Positions 36,028-49,715 of a stretch of 64,000 nucleotides of DNA are shown piece after piece. The stretch covers positions 1,240,001 to 1,304,000 of the forward strand of contig NC_089435.1 in the NCBI RefSeq assembly GCF_026210795.1, written 5' to 3'. The DNA comes from Rhizophagus irregularis (lineage: Eukaryota; Glomeromycota; Glomeromycetes; Glomerales; Glomeraceae). The position numbers were made by a program, and so were the translations under genes. The notes under the pieces were generated by a model. It worked only from the letters and a program-made list of their open reading frames with translations. It was not told the DNA's origin and did not search any database. Each line of letters starts with the position of its first letter. Position 1 is the stretch's first letter.

Positions 36028-37323
36028 GTTTATAAGTTTACTATTTTTTTAAATAAAAAAAAAAGATAAAAAATAACGCGGACGAGGTTTCATGAGCATT
36101 TTCTATAATAGTATTTATAATAGCATCATTATAAACACAAATATAGACTTCATTGCATCATTTGTTTTGTAGATCATTGTCACCTGATATGGTAGATATC
36201 TATTTACTATAAATACGTGACTACGTGATGTAAAATTTGTGATCTGTAATTCATCACTACAAATATTTCCAAATATCCAAATATAGTGAAAAAATAAAAA
36301 AAGGATCTACATTATTAAGATTTACTGTATGTCACTTTTGAGTAATATCTATGTAGTTGTATAATTAAATATATAATCCACCTGATATCAAATGATTCGA
36401 GTTACTCACGCAACTTTAGAAAGGTAGCAAAATTACTATGATATGATGCGTTTTTAATATATTGAGTATATAAAATTGAAAAAAAGAAATTATAAATAAT
36501 TATTTGAGGAGGATTTATGAAATTTGGCAAAAACCACTGCTACGCCCTCGGGAATTAAAAATGACTTACAGAAACATGTGATACATGTGATATCGATTAA
36601 AAGCTTTTTCCCTAAACAATGTCAAATAATGACATCTAATTTGAATAATTGAACACATTTATTATTTTGCTTATTCATATTAAAATTAAAATTATTATAT
36701 TCCATGAATTTCTAGTTATAAACGAATAAATATACATAAAATTTTTAAGGATATTATGATTTAAAATTCTACCCAACATTGTTCCCACTCATTTAATTTG
36801 CTACATTGTTAAAAAAAAAATTCAGTTAAACTACTCCAAGCCAATTCTTTGTTTGACAAAAAAAATTATTCCCGTTTTGTGGTTACAAACAATATTTTTT
36901 TGGAATTTTTATAAAAAGTTAACATTATACAAAATTTTAAACTTTAAAGACAGGAAAAAAATTCAAAAATAAAAGGTTTTATAATTTTATAGATAAAATG
37001 TAAATGGGAAATTTTTTTATTTATGATTCTCGTTCCTGACATTTGCTTTGCCGTGAATTTAACATTCCGATCTAAATAAATAAAATAAATAAACTAATTA
37101 TAAATAAAAAACAGTACCAAATTCACAGATAATTTATTTAAAATATTAAGCTTTTTTAATAAAATATAAATAAAAAAATGTGAGTGTAAAAATAACTACA
37201 AATAAATTTTTGAAATGTTATTTATTTTAATCGTAAAATTATAAATTCAGATATTTATGTCATGGTACAATGATATTTAGTTGGATATGAAATACAGTTA
37301 TTTATATTTTTTTAAAAATTCTT
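36028..37323. other. Intergenic DNA between divergent loci
   Basis: This holds the promoter of the BTB-TLDc gene (left) and upstream DNA of the dead F-box gene (right). No coding sequence or repeat structure was recognised. Confidence 0.55.
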
Positions 37324-37554
37324 TATGTAACACACTCACACTATCGGGTGAGATCAAAAAGGAAAGTGCAGAGCTGAAGGAAGAGAACGTGTATGATCAC
37401 CGAAAAAATCTTTCATTTTAAATATGGTAGTGACCCGAATTATTACGACTAAATATCCCTATGATTTCATACTGTGCACATTTTATTTGTTACACTCATT
37501 TACGCCATATAAAAATTAAATAAAGGGTGGGTTAAATTTTCTTCAATTTAAAAA
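37324..37554 (+). promoter_or_regulatory. Conserved upstream block of the F-box family, copy 1
   Basis: The order is ATGTAACACACT..., TATCGGGTGAGATC, AAAAAGGAAAGTGCAG, CTGAAGGAAGA, then TTTTATTTGTTACACT, TTTACGCCATATA and AATTAAATAAAGGGT. It also occurs, in the matching orientation, upstream of the F-box genes at 54420 and 58598. The CATATAAAAATTAAATAAA part is the likely TATA region. Conservation over more than 200 bp shows the promoter was duplicated with the gene. Confidence 0.75.
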
Positions 37555-38940
37555 ATGTCGAAACTTAACAAAGATGTGATATCCCTAATAGTAAAAGAAT
37601 TGTATGATAAAAATAATACACTTTATTCATGTCTTTTAGTTAACAGGTCTTGGTATGAAACGACTGTACCAATTTTATGGAAGGATCTTTATCGATTTCT
37701 CTTAAAAGACAAAGCACTTAACATTATAATTAATGTGATACTTTCATATTTATCAGAAGAATCAAGTGATACTAATTTGAGGAATCAAGATATTGTACTT
37801 ATAAATACATATCAACAACCTTTATTTTATTATATTAGTTATTGGAAATATTTAAATTTAGATGTATTAGAAAGAATGATAGAGGGTTTTGTAATAGATA
37901 AAACAAATATTGATCATTCCAAAATTCCTATTATAGAATCAGAAATCATAAATATATTTAATAGGAATACAAAATTTTTTTTCGGGTACAGAACTTTGTA
38001 TGGATCCTTTTGTAGTAATTCTATTAGAAGCAACGACATTTTAGCAGAAGAATTGGATATATTAAATACATCAATTAAAAGTTTGAGTTTTGATATTTTA
38101 TGTGATGGTGATAATCCTGATATCATTAAATTAATTGAAAGTCAAAAAAATTTAAAAAAAGTTAAATTATATTTGCCGATTAATAATGAAACAATTGTCA
38201 GACCAATTGAAGAGTCACTAATTAAATGTGCCGATACTATTCAATATTTGAGAATAAATTGGAGACCTGACACAAAATTATTTTCATATCTTGAAAATTT
38301 ATTAAGTTTAGAAATAATCCAGACACAAAAATTGGAATTATTTGGAAAAGATATCTTTACCTCTTTCAAAATATCTAAAAGCTCAACGCGTCCCATCTAA
38401 AAATTTTGGCAAATTTAATTGAAAATACAAAAGGGAATCTTATTGAAATAAGTATTATTTATGATCAAGATGATGGAGGAAGACTTATCCGGACAATTTA
38501 TTAAAATTGTCCAAACCTAAATTATCTTAAATTATCATTGTTTAACGAGAATATTTCAGAATTTGAAAATTTATTAATTAACTGTCGAATTTTAAATGGA
38601 TTAGAAATTATCAATAATAAAAATCAAATTAATTGGAAAATTTTATTTGAAGTATACGAGATCTGCACAAATTAGTTAAATTTGTATATTATACTTCTCA
38701 TTCTTATTTAAATATTTATTTGAAATCTTTTAGATTATTTCTTGACAATTGGAAAAATAGGCGTTCTATGTTATTACAAATCTTTTCACTAGACGTGACG
38801 CAGATGCTTTAACATCAGCCAAAATTAAATGATTTTTTACAAAAATATAAAACAAAAGGAATAATCAAAGATTATGTCACTGATGGGGATGAACCTGAAG
38901 ATTTTGAATGGATTTAATGAAAATTCTACACGCGCACGTT
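37555..38940 (+). pseudogene. F-box protein gene, decayed copy
   Basis: It starts like its intact relatives (MSKLNKDVISLIVKELY, LYSCLLVNRSWYETTVPILW) and stays open for 281 codons. The frame is then lost near 38325 (A-run before TTGGAATTATTTGG). The rest of the family protein can still be followed in other frames (NLIENTKG, NCPNLNYLKLSLF, LLINCRILNGLEII, QKYKTKGIIKDYV). Further damage includes an extra A near 38402, a TAA before NCPNLNYL (about 38500), disruption after KILFEV, and a TAA replacing the glutamine in the final DFEWIQ motif (about 38916). Compared with the copies at 54420 and 58598, it lacks the equivalent of the middle CFSELGCLHC segment. Confidence 0.88.
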
Positions 38941-39089
38941 TATGAAAAATCGCAATTTAATCAATTCATATGTTAGGGCTTTTATCATATTCATAAATAT
39001 TTAGTTTAGAAATATCAATTTGTCTTAAAGATAGCGATGCTAATTAATAAATAAAGTTTCATTAACAATTTTACAATCAACATAAATAA

Positions 39090-39595
39090 AATTAAGCAAC
39101 CTACTGGTATAGTTCCGTCTGTATTATTACCAATTACATAACGATTATTTTTCAACATAAGTGATTCTTTAGGCCGTTGACTTAAGAATTTTTTGATTTC
39201 TTCTGCTTCTGTTCGACTTAATGGATTTGGATCTAAGCATCTTTTAATTAAATCACAATTAATTGTACTTTGATATTAAACCTTAGTCTAAGTCCTTTAC
39301 AAATTCTTATTGTCATAACTTACATCGTGATATGGAGATAATTCAGAAATCACTTTATTCATAATTATATCAATACTATATATGTCTGATGCTTTGGTAT
39401 AATTTTGACCTCTTAACAATATATGGTAAAATACCATATATATTGTTTTTGATGCATTTATATAATCAGCAGGTTTCCCATATCAGTTAGATTTTTGAAC
39501 CTTAGTATATTACTAATATGTAAATCTTGATGAATTAATTCATTTTTATTAAGATCAAACAAAACATTATCATATTCTTGACTTTTTTGTTTAAA
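39090..39595 (-). pseudogene. Protein kinase C-lobe relic
   Basis: The minus strand shows a catalytic loop NELIHQDLHISNILRF, then NLTDMG, a frame change, KPADY-like and TIYGILPYI words, and then SDIYSI(D)IIMNEVISEL, a KGLR word, LIKRCLDPNPLSRTEAEEI and a tail (NRYVIGNNTDGTIPVG). Several frame changes and stops separate these pieces. The family is the same as at 50705 (DxGLCKPADY). The N-lobe is not visible to the right, where a T-rich stretch begins. Confidence 0.8.
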
Positions 39596-39599
39596 TTAT

Positions 39600-40330
39600 A
39601 AATATTTCTTTTTTTGGCTTGGTCTACAAAATTTTTTTTCGAACTTATTTTTCGGTTTTTTTTAGCCATCCTTTTCTCCTTTTTTTATTTTTTCGGTTTA
39701 TTTTTAAGACCGAAATTTTTTTTATTTTGGTCTTTTTTTTAACTGACTTTTCGATTTGGTTTTTTTTAACCCAATTTTTTTTAATTTTTTTCCTTTATAA
39801 TTTATACTATTTTTTATATAATTTTTTCATTTAATTTTATATACTGTATTTTACTATTATGGCTATATAAGTACATTAAAAGTACATTATTAATTAGTAT
39901 TCTTTTTTTTTTTTTGACTTGAATCTAAATCAATGATCGGATTGATGTTGCAGAGTTATGGTAAACACTTTTTTTTCAATCCTTGTTTTCAATAATAATT
40001 TTTTTCATATTTATTTTTTTTACTAAAATTATTTTTCATTCTTTCACCCACTATATTTGGATCAGTGATCAGAAAGATGCTGTGATGCTATAGTAAATAC
40101 CTCCGATTTTTATTTTAATAATATTTTTTTTTTCAAGTTATTTTTTTCCTTTCCATTATTTTTCGTTCTTTTACCTTTTAGGCTTGGCCAAGGTCAGTTA
40201 TGTTTAAAGTTTTAAATATTAGTTTAATTATTTTTAAATTGAATTTTTTTTAATAAAAAAAATGAATTTGTTAATTTTAAAATATTACAAATGAAGTAAA
40301 TGAAAAAATGAAACAGTATTAATTTAAAAA
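39600..40330. repeat. T-rich low-complexity stretch
   Basis: Long T runs are broken by CGGTTTTT-like words at 39640-39790. Two similar blocks (ATCAGTGATC/ATGATCGGATTGATG ... ATGGTAAACAC/ATAGTAAATACC) lie near 39930 and 40070. The frame at 39619-39834 is poly-F by-product. Confidence 0.5.
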
Positions 40331-40335
40331 AACAG

Positions 40336-41169
40336 TCATAGATGGTTAATTATATCTTTCAGCTCAAGCAAGTTTTCCATTTCTTTTCTTGAAAAATATT
40401 TATCTTTAAAAGTTTTTGGAACATTTGGATAAATTTTATAAAAATTTGGTAATAAATCACCTATACATATGTTAGGAATATAAGTTATCTCTTCTTCATT
40501 ATGCCCATATCGAACATAATCCATTTGCTACATGAATAAATAATGATGAGTTACTTAAATCAATTTTCTTTTAAATAAAAAGTTCCAAGTAAAATAGAAA
40601 TATACCATATTGATAGAACCACTTATTTCAATTGAAGTTTGTACATAATATTCATTTACATTTTTTGGAAGCTGATATTCAATCCAACCACATCCCTCAA
40701 GTCTTAACACTTCTTCATATTTTAGCACATGTTCATAATGTACTAGTTCAGAATCCTTATACCGCTTAGAATTCTATAATAATCCATACATTAGTTAAAA
40801 ATAAAATTTTAATAGTGAAAAAAGAGATTTTAGCAATTAATAAAACTTACAAAGCCTTTAATTATAAATTTTATAAAGCAATCTTTATTTAGTATTTCTT
40901 TAACGTTTATTTTCCAAATAATATAATAATGACAATTAAGATATAGCATGGGCAAATTCATTTGAAGCTCTTTTTTTTTTGAACTTATTATCTTTTCTGA
41001 TAAACTAAGAAATTCAAAGTTAAAAAATTGCCACAATTTTTGAAAATCTTAAAATGCATAATAAATATAATAAATACATTATTAATTTACCTATTTATGT
41101 CATTTTCTTGAAGTTGATAAAGTTCGCTATTTAAATTTACCAGATTTGATATAAAATAAACTTGTGATA
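40336..41169 (-). CDS. C-terminal exons of a TPR-family protein, attachment unresolved
   Basis: Four exon-like pieces with GT-AG borders lie in order on the minus strand: 41169-41091 (SNLVNLNSELYQLQENDIN), 41047-40851 (LWQFFNFEFLSLSEK ... CFIKFIIKGF), 40773-40606 (SKRYKDSELVHYEHVLKYEE, LEGCGWIEYQLP) and 40527-40336 (VRYGHNEEEITYIPNICIGD, FSRKEMENLLELKDI). The last three join in frame. The first two join with a 1-nt mismatch, and the first does not join the stop-terminated TPR frame (41201) cleanly. They probably encode the original C-terminus of the TPR protein next door, now separated by small lesions or by an intron I cannot place. Confidence 0.5.
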
Positions 41170-41200
41170 CTAAATAATTTATTTATCAATAGATTAATTA

Positions 41201-44200
41201 TTAAACATTATAAGAAGTTAATAATAAATTAAACATTCTCTTACTTTCATACATGTGTTTACTAAATCCATTAACAATTCCAAGTTCAGAAAGATCATTA
41301 TTGTTATTAACATTTAAATATAACCAAAAATCTGTGTATTCTCGTAATAAATAAATATATGAAATATATGAAATATATAGATAATAAATATCATTTTTAT
41401 CATATAACAAGTTCAAGTCTAACATTGCTTCATGATACATTTTTAATTCTACATATACTTTGCATCTAACAAAAAGTAGTAATTCACTATCTTTAATATT
41501 AGAAATTTGGTTAATTTTTGTTAATATATTATTTAATTCTGTAGAATTATTTTTATTCAGTAAATATTCCAGATGAAATAGTAGAGTTTTTGCTTTTATA
41601 TCATTAAGATCTAATAATTCTTTACACTTTTCAAATACCATTATAGCATTATCAATATCTTTTTTTGTATAATAAATTAGACACTTGAGATAATATGCTA
41701 AATTATTTAATGGATCTAATTGTATAACTTTATCAAGATCTAATAAAACTTTATTATAATCTTGAAGAATATAATATCCAATAGCTCTCTTATTTAAATT
41801 ATGAGTATTTTCTGGATCAATAATATTTGCTTTTGTAAAATATGATATAGCTTTACTATATTGTTTCATATTACATAAAATTTCTCCATAATAACATAAA
41901 ATTAAAGAATTATCCTTGTTGATATTCAGCAGTTTATCTAACATATTTAAAGCTTCTGAATACATATGCCTCTTTTCATAGCTACATGCATTATTCTTAA
42001 AACATAAATAATTATCTGAATTATTTTTTAATGCAAAATTATAACAAACACATGCAATATAATAATCTTCACTAAATAAGAAACTATTTCCAAGTATTAT
42101 ATATAAGTTATTTATTTTAGCCTTATAATCTATTGATTTTTGTAAATTATTTATTGCTTCTTTATAGTTACATTGCCAAAAAAATATTTCTCCACAAATT
42201 AAATAAGCAATTGGTTGTTTTGGTTTTAAATTAATGGCTTCTTTCAAATAGAAGTGTGCTTGTTCATAATTTTTAAGACACCTATAAATATAACCTATAA
42301 TGCATCTTAAAGAATAACTTTTAGAAAAAAAAATTAAAAATTCTTTGCACAATGATTCAGCTTTTTCATAATGTTTTTCATTTACTTCTTTTATAATATT
42401 TTGATATGTTGGATGTTGTTTTTTTGAAAATTTTGGAAGTATTGATGATAATGATATATTTGAATTTAATTTAATAATTGAATTTATAGATTTCTTCTTT
42501 TTAGCTAATATAAGATCAGCTTCTGAATTATCTGAATCATCACTATCATATATTTGATCAGAATTTTCTAATTTAATTGGAGGTATCATAATATGACCAG
42601 ATTCAGAAAATTTAGTATATAAATTTTTAAATATAGAACTTTGTGGTAGATATCTGATGTCGTTTTCTTCAATTTTTTCTCGACATTTAGGACATATTTT
42701 TTGTTTTAATAATTTTAAATTATTTAATGATAATGTATGTTGACATTTTAAAATACATAATTGATCCTCTGGTTCACTACTAACTGGACAAGTCATTTCA
42801 TCTGCTATAATATCTATAACATTAGAATTTGATATTTGTTCTCTCTTTAAATATGAATTTTGATTTATACTTTTTCCTTTTCCTTTTCCTTTCTTTTCTT
42901 TTCCAATATTTTCACTTAAAATCTTTAAGTCTTCAACGTATTTTTCTTTAATAAATAATAACAAATTTTGAAATTTTTCTGAAAAATCTGATGATTTAAT
43001 TTCTTTTAATTTTTTTATATATTGATCAAAATCATCATCAATCATTGAAAACATTTTACTATCAATATTATGTAAATGTAATAATATTTCAACTGCTTTA
43101 AATTGAATGAAACTACTTGGAGCTTTATTAAGTGATTCAATTGCTAAATAATAACAAAGACCATGTGTAGCAGTTCGAGTAGACTTTTGAATAAGGTTTT
43201 GTGCAAGATCCAATATTCCAAACCATAAGGTATGTGGTAATGCAATAGGTTCATTTCCAGCGAGATCATTCATGAAATATCCAGTATTTTTTAAAGCTTT
43301 AGTAACTTTATTTGATACTTCATCAAATTTTGTTTGAGAATCTAAAATAGATTTATTAGTTACATCAATCCATTCCCTTTCCAAAAAGCTCCAAAGATAT
43401 TCCATTAATACCAATTCACAGAATTTTTTACTAATTATCATTTCAGTACCTTCAGACCAGGTAAAAAGATTATGTTGAATTATCAACATAATTCTCCAAT
43501 CAACATAATAAGATGCTACAGGATATTTAAAACTTAAACTTTCACGAACTTGATTAAGCATTGATAAGATTGAACAATCACTTGGAAGATTAGTTCCTGT
43601 TATTGTTGTTAAAATTCCTGGTGTGATATTCAATGCAGTTTTAAGCAATTTTTTAACTCTTCGTATAATTTCTTGAAACAAAGTTTCATCATCACGCAAA
43701 CTATGTAATGTGTCTCGTAAGTGGATTAATAAGAAGTCAATGTTATAATTACGCTTTTTGGTGATAATTTGGTCATCTTGATTGTTGTTTTGTTGGTTAA
43801 ATTGGTTAAAATTTGATTTAAAATTATTATCAACTCCTATTTCAAAAACTTGAGTCGTTTTACGATGAATTTCTGCAAATTTTGATAAAGAATTATAAAC
43901 TTTATCTCGAAGTTCTTTACTAAGTATTATTGGTGAAAAACACATCCGTTCTAAGACTGTTACCCAAGTTCTTAAATGTAACTCCAATCTAGTCACACTT
44001 TGTTTTGCATAAAAATCGAATGGGGTCGGATCCGCCAAGGCAACCAAAGTATCTCGGAGAATTTGAGGTGAAAATTCATTTTGTAAATTTTCAAAAAGTA
44101 ATTTTAATGCATATAAATATTTTATGTTGGTCAGTCTCTTAATAAGTTCTTCTGCCTTTTCATCGGGAGTTGTAAATCCATTCTCTTTTAATTTTAAAAG

Positions 44201-44389
44201 AATACTATTATTGAAGAAGTTTTCATGCGAAATCGTTTTATATGAAAAAACAGAGTCGTGAATTTCTGGAATAGTATTGCAAGAAGAACTTCCGTTCTAC
44301 ATATTTATAAAATTATTATAAACTTAATTTTTAATTAATTAAAATATTTATTTAAAATTATAATTTACCTGACTTGAACTTCCTTCCAT
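41201..44389 (-). CDS. TPR protein with RING/U-box-like centre (about 1038 aa)
   Basis: A 21-nt first exon (44389-44369, seven codons) is followed by a 72-bp GT-AG intron, then one long exon (44296-41201). The N-terminal half is helical without a recognised domain. A lysine/glycine-rich linker (KGKGKGKS) precedes a RING/U-box-like segment at about 508-552 (TCPVSS, CILKCQHTLSL, KICPKCREKI). From about 620 to 960, tetratricopeptide repeats follow (NYEQAHFYLKEAINLKPKQP, QYSKAISYFTKANIIDPENT, DYNKVLLDLDKVIQLDPLNN). The zinc-site residues are incomplete for a classical C3HC4 ring. A role in ubiquitin transfer with TPR-bound partners is an inference. A decayed tandem copy of its 5' part lies at 44980-45867. 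Confidence 0.85.
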
Positions 44390-44979
44390 ATTTTTTTTTG
44401 TTGCAAAAGAATTAAATCTCTACCGGCGTAAGATTAATATTTTCGTTTAAATGTAAGTTTGTACAACTGCAAGTTGGCGTAAATTTACATTATTTACATT
44501 GTAACAAACGTCCATTCAATATGAACTTATTTAGTAAGATTGGTGCCTCCCAAACAGTTGCACATCACTATTCAATGATATCATTACTAATATTGTGGCG
44601 TAGTATCAAAGTGTGATGGAATAAAATTTGTAAGTCCAACATACATTTCATGTATTTTATTTCATTAAAGAAAAAGTTGTGTACTGTTTTTTTTAATTAA
44701 TGTAATTAATGTGAAACATTATTAATAAAACCTCGGGATCGGCAACCCTAATTTAAATTATGTTACGTGATCATCTTAAAGACTAGAGGTTGAGGTTCAG
44801 TTACAAGTTGGTTAAAAATTATTTGGACCATAATTCTGGTCAGAGTTATATAGTGTTTTATAATGTAGCCACAATAAGTATGTTACTGCGATCATTTGTT
44901 CTTATAGATTGAAGATATTGTACCAATTTTTTTTTATTTTTGGTTAACGAAATTAATGAAAATATAACTAAATATGGAT

Positions 44980-45960
44980 CCAAAATGCTCCAAAAAATAT
45001 TCCATTAAACCAATACGCAGAATTGTTTACTAATTATTGTTTCAGTATCTTCAGACCAAGTGAATAGATTATATTGTATCATCATCATAATTCTCTAATC
45101 TACTTAATAAGATAATGCTACATGATATTTAAAACCTATGTTTTTACGTATTTGAGTAAGCATCGATAAGATTGAACAATTATCATTTGACTCCTTATAT
45201 TGATAAAATTCCTGGTTCAATATTGAAACCAAGTCTCCGTCATCATCAAGCAAACTATTAACGATGTAACGTATCTCGAAAGAGATTAGTAAGAAATCAA
45301 TTGATTGTTGCTTAGTTGGTTAAATTGGCTTAAATTCGATCTAAAATTATTATCAAGTCCTATTTTGATAACTTGTGTTGTTTTACGATGAATTTCAGAA
45401 AATTTTGATAAAGCTTTATCTCGAAGTTCTATTGGCGAAAAGCATATCCATTCTAAGACTGTGCCCCAAGTTCTTAAATGTAACTTCAATCTAGTCATAC
45501 TTTGTTTTGCATAAAAATCGAATGGGTCAGATCTGCCAAGGCAACTAAAGTGTCTCGAAAAGTTTGTGGTGAAAATTCATTTTATAAATTTTCAAAAAGT
45601 AATTTTAATGCATATAAATTCTTTATTTCAGTCGGGAGTTGTAACTTGTAAATCCGCCCTCTTCTAATTTAGAAGGATATTATAATTGTTGAAGTAGTTT
45701 TCATGTGAAGCAGTTTATATGAAACAGAGTCGTTAGTTTCTGGTATAGTATTGCTAGAACTTCCATTCTACATATTTATAAAATTATTATAACCCAATTT
45801 TTAATTAATTAAAATATTTAATATTACTTAAAATTATAATTTACCTGAATTGAACTTCTTTCCATATTTTTGTTGCAAAAGATAATACCGGCGTAAGATT
45901 TTCAGGAATAATATTTAACATTTAAGCGTAAGTTTGTACAACCATAAGTTGGTACATATG
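44980..45960 (-). pseudogene. Decayed tandem duplicate of the 5' part of the TPR gene
   Basis: It carries the same first exon and intron (ACCTGAATTGAACTTCTTTCC against ACCTGACTTGAACTTCCTTCC) and the same upstream words (ACCGGCGTAAGATT, AAGTTTGTACAAC, AAGTTGG). It also carries N-terminal coding pieces (LKLHLRTWGTVLEWICFSP, FSEIHRKTTQV, FRSNLSQFNQL). The matching stretch of the parent is about 43380-44470. Stops, frameshifts and missing pieces break the frame, and the RING and TPR parts were never included or have been lost. Confidence 0.85.
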
Positions 45961-48880
45961 GGCAACGTGAAAGTTTAATAATAGGTTTTTAAGTTTTTAA
46001 TGCGTTTATGGTATAACAGACAATTTCATATTGTTATAATAAATAATCATTTATGAGGTTATAAGAAATTATAAAGGCTAAACTTGGATGATTTTATTTG
46101 TTTAAGTAGGGGTACGAATATCTGCAATTCTGCATTATCCGATGGATATATCCAGGATATCCAGGACATTTCGAAGTAATTAATTTTAGTAATTTAGAAT
46201 TACATAAAGAATCCATTTAAAATATTTTTTTTTTAATTAATAATAAAATACTTATATAAAAGATTCACGTATGACATACTAACATACAGTATAACTTCTA
46301 GTGATACTAAAGGAAATAAGTATAAATTTTGTTGTCAAATAATAAAAATTAGTAATAAAAAGTTTTTTTTATCGATTAATAGTACACTCATTTGAAATTT
46401 CAATACTAGCTTATAATAAAAGAATAATACAAATAAAATGAAATTAATGTTACTCTTTCCTTGGTTCTTCAAAAACGTGAATGGGGTGTAACTTTCAACG
46501 ATCAGTTGATTCAGTTCATATGATTGATTATTTGACGTGGGTGCAAATCAGAAATATTAAAAGATTTTTCAGTTTGCTGAAAATGTAAGGCATTTTTTTC
46601 TTATAATATACGTGTTTTTTTAATAACAGAAACCGATTTTCATTTTTTTTAATCCAAACAACCACTCAATTTTTATTTTTTTTCTTTATAAAAAACAACT
46701 GATTTTTGTTTTTTTCGTACACTAATTATCGTACGTGATAGTATTGTTTACTGATCATTTCCATAATAGCTTAAAGATTTTAAGTTTATTGGCATAATGG
46801 TGTAGTTAGCCGAAAAATAATTAGCCGCAACGTGATCCGGACCAGCTCAGGCGTAGATCGTCATGGAATTCCAGAGGATTTTCTGCGATTAAACCAGGTC
46901 CAGATGATCAGCAATCAGGAATTCAACTATGCCTGCTACTATTATTGATCAAAATACTATTACTAATAATTTTTTCTGTTATAATATGTTTTTCTAAATT
47001 TTTTATTTTTTTGTGTTTTACGCCTTCTTTTTATTATAGTATCCTTGTCTGCTTGTCAAGCGTTTCGCTATTTTTTTTTGTCTTTAAAATCCAATTTTAA
47101 TTCCTTTTTTCCTATTTCTATAACTCGTTCACATCTTATCAACCAAATATATTTCCGTACATTAATATATTGAGTTTCCCATAACTCCTGTACCATCTTT
47201 TTTTCTTCTTTAATATAACTTATTTTGTTCAGGTCATTATTATAAATGCCTCGTGTAAGTTCACGTAATTTCTTATATCTTTTCCAATCTTGATTCTAAA
47301 ACTTTAGAATCACTTTCCCATTATTTGAACATATTCTATTGTTATCTTGTTTACATAAAAATAAAAAATTATTTTGAAAAAAAATTTTTACGTATTACTC
47401 AATATATTACACAACATAAAATTTATCAATTTATCAAATAAAAAAATTTTTAGAATTTATTTCATAAAAAAAAAATTTACGTGTTAGTACAATATATTTG
47501 TTATTTATGTAAAAAAAAATCTTTTTTTTTTGGTCCGTTGCTATGTATTATCTGTATAACAAGTTACCGTATATTTTTAATTTGCAGTTCAAGAACGACA
47601 GATAGAAATAGAACAATTTATTCAGTTTAGTCAAATACGCAAGAGTTCAATATTTATAGTCCGCTTATGATAATGTCTAATAAAAATGATGTTTACACTT
47701 AAACCATTAACTTAATGGAATATATTTTTTTCTCAGCTCTTAATAAATTATTATATTTAAAAATCATGCAAATCACAGATCGATATAAAAGGATATTGAA
47801 TAATGAATAATTTCTTTCTTTTCAAAAAAAATGGGGCAACTGATAATAAAAAGAAAAGAATTTTTGCGAAAGAAAACTGTTAATTTATTTTCACTCCAAA
47901 ATTTCGTGATATGAAAATTGTACCAAAAAAAATATTGAAATTAGTGGATTTAATAATTTAATCAATGATTGATCAAAAAAAAAAAAATTGATCACGTTTA
48001 ATTAGTCACGTGTAATATAATTGATTGGATATACACATGATTAGAAATCATTCACTAACAGTGACTGCAACGTCCGTGAGAAATTTATGGTGAAATTTTG
48101 TATTACAAATTTCCTATATTCATTCATTAATCAAACGTTTCTTTGTTGGATGATTGTACCACAGTATTCAAAGGAAAATTGAAGTAGTTGTATATTTTAA
48201 CATTTCCATCATTTCTGTTTTTATCCTATAGAACATATTAGATTTTATGATTTCTTTCTTTTGCCACTCATTAATTACTTTAATAAAAACTGTCTTATAA
48301 CACCTACATTATAAGCAACTTACATATAAATAAGTCTATTAAAAAACATTTATAGACTTTATATTGATCCTTCATAGTTCATACTAATAAAATTATGCAG
48401 TGATTACTTTTGACATTTAGTGATTACAAACTACGGATTCTCCCAGTGACGTAACGTAAGAATTTGGTTTTATGATCCGATATGTGAAGAATTTAAACAA
48501 CTTAATACTAAAAAAAAGCATGCACCGTACATTATTGCATAGTAGTTAAGTTAAAATTCTAAATAATTTTTAAGAGTTGAAAAATTGGAATTTCGATACT
48601 TTATTAATTAATTCCAAGAATCTCAAAAATCCAAAATCCATACGTAATTTTAGTAAAATTGTGCAGATCCCACTTGACCTATATATTTTGTAATTAATCG
48701 ATCATGAAACATAATTACCTATACTTATTTTTTTCGGGTATATGAGTTGCGTTATTACATCATTACTAATAAGCTTAATAACTTTTTAAACTTGAATGTT
48801 GTAAAATGATACATAACTTTTCGATTATTCCGATATATTAGTATCAATACATTTTGAACAAATAAAAGATTTTTCATTTA
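45961..48880. other. Long intergenic stretch, no gene seen
   Basis: This is AT-rich DNA with A/T-run clusters at 46610-46700 and 47370-47530. The part near 46800-46940 is less AT-rich (GATCCGGACCAGCTCAGGCG) but shows no coding frame, RNA fold or repeat end that I can support. Confidence 0.5.
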
Positions 48881-48889
48881 TTATTAATT

Positions 48890-49715
48890 TATCAAATATC
48901 AATTTTTATTCTTCAGTTAAATCCCAATATTTAAAATTAAAAGAACATTATAAAGAGAATGTTTTATGTAAAGAATGTAAACAATCTAATACGAATTATA
49001 ATTGGTGTCAATTATGTAATATTAAACATTTTCAACAAAATTCTAAAAAAATTGGACAAGTGGAAATTCTGACATTGATAAATTAATTCAAGAATCACAA
49101 TTTAATGCAAAAAGTCCTTATGAAAAATTAGAATGGATTGAATATGATAAATTTGAAGATATTGAATATATTGCAAAAGGAGGTTTTGGATCAATATATA
49201 AAGCAATTTGAAAAGATGGTGAAATAAGAAGATTGAGAAGATAATGAGATTATGAAACAAATCAATGGAATAGATATGGAAAAATAATTGTTGCTTTAAA
49301 ATGTTTATATAATTCAAAACTAGAATTTTTAAATGAGGTAGTAATATTATATATTAATTCACACTTGAAAGTAAATAATTCAGCTCGTATTATTAAATTT
49401 ATGGTATTACTAAAGATTCTAAATCAAATAATTTCCTGATGGTAATGGAGTATGCAGATTATGGTAATTTAAGACGAAATTAGATAAATATTTCAATTTA
49501 TAAAGCTTGAAGAATAAGCTCGATATTTTGAGTGATATTGCATATGGCCTTTATAATATTCATAAAGTGGGATTAACTAATCGAGATTTTCATAGTGGTA
49601 ACATATTAAAGGTTTACTCAGTTATGCCAATATTGCTGATTTGGGATTATGCAAACCAGCGAAGGAGAGTATTACCACATGTAGAAACCAAGGTTTTAAA
49701 AGGAAGAAAATTATA
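48890..49715 (+). pseudogene. Protein kinase, heavily decayed
   Basis: The zinc-ribbon-like N-terminus is readable (LCKECKQSNTNYNWCQLCNI). After a frame change it continues SGNSDIDKLIQESQF, YEKLEWIEYDKFEDIEYIAK, GGFGSIYKAI, VALKCLYNS, a hinge (MVMEYADYGNL), then LSDIAYGLYNIH, NRDFHSGNIL and ADLGLCKPA. Several stops and shifts interrupt it (for example after KAI and after DYGNLR), and the rest of the C-lobe is lost. Its closest relative in the window is the kinase at 50705. Confidence 0.85.
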
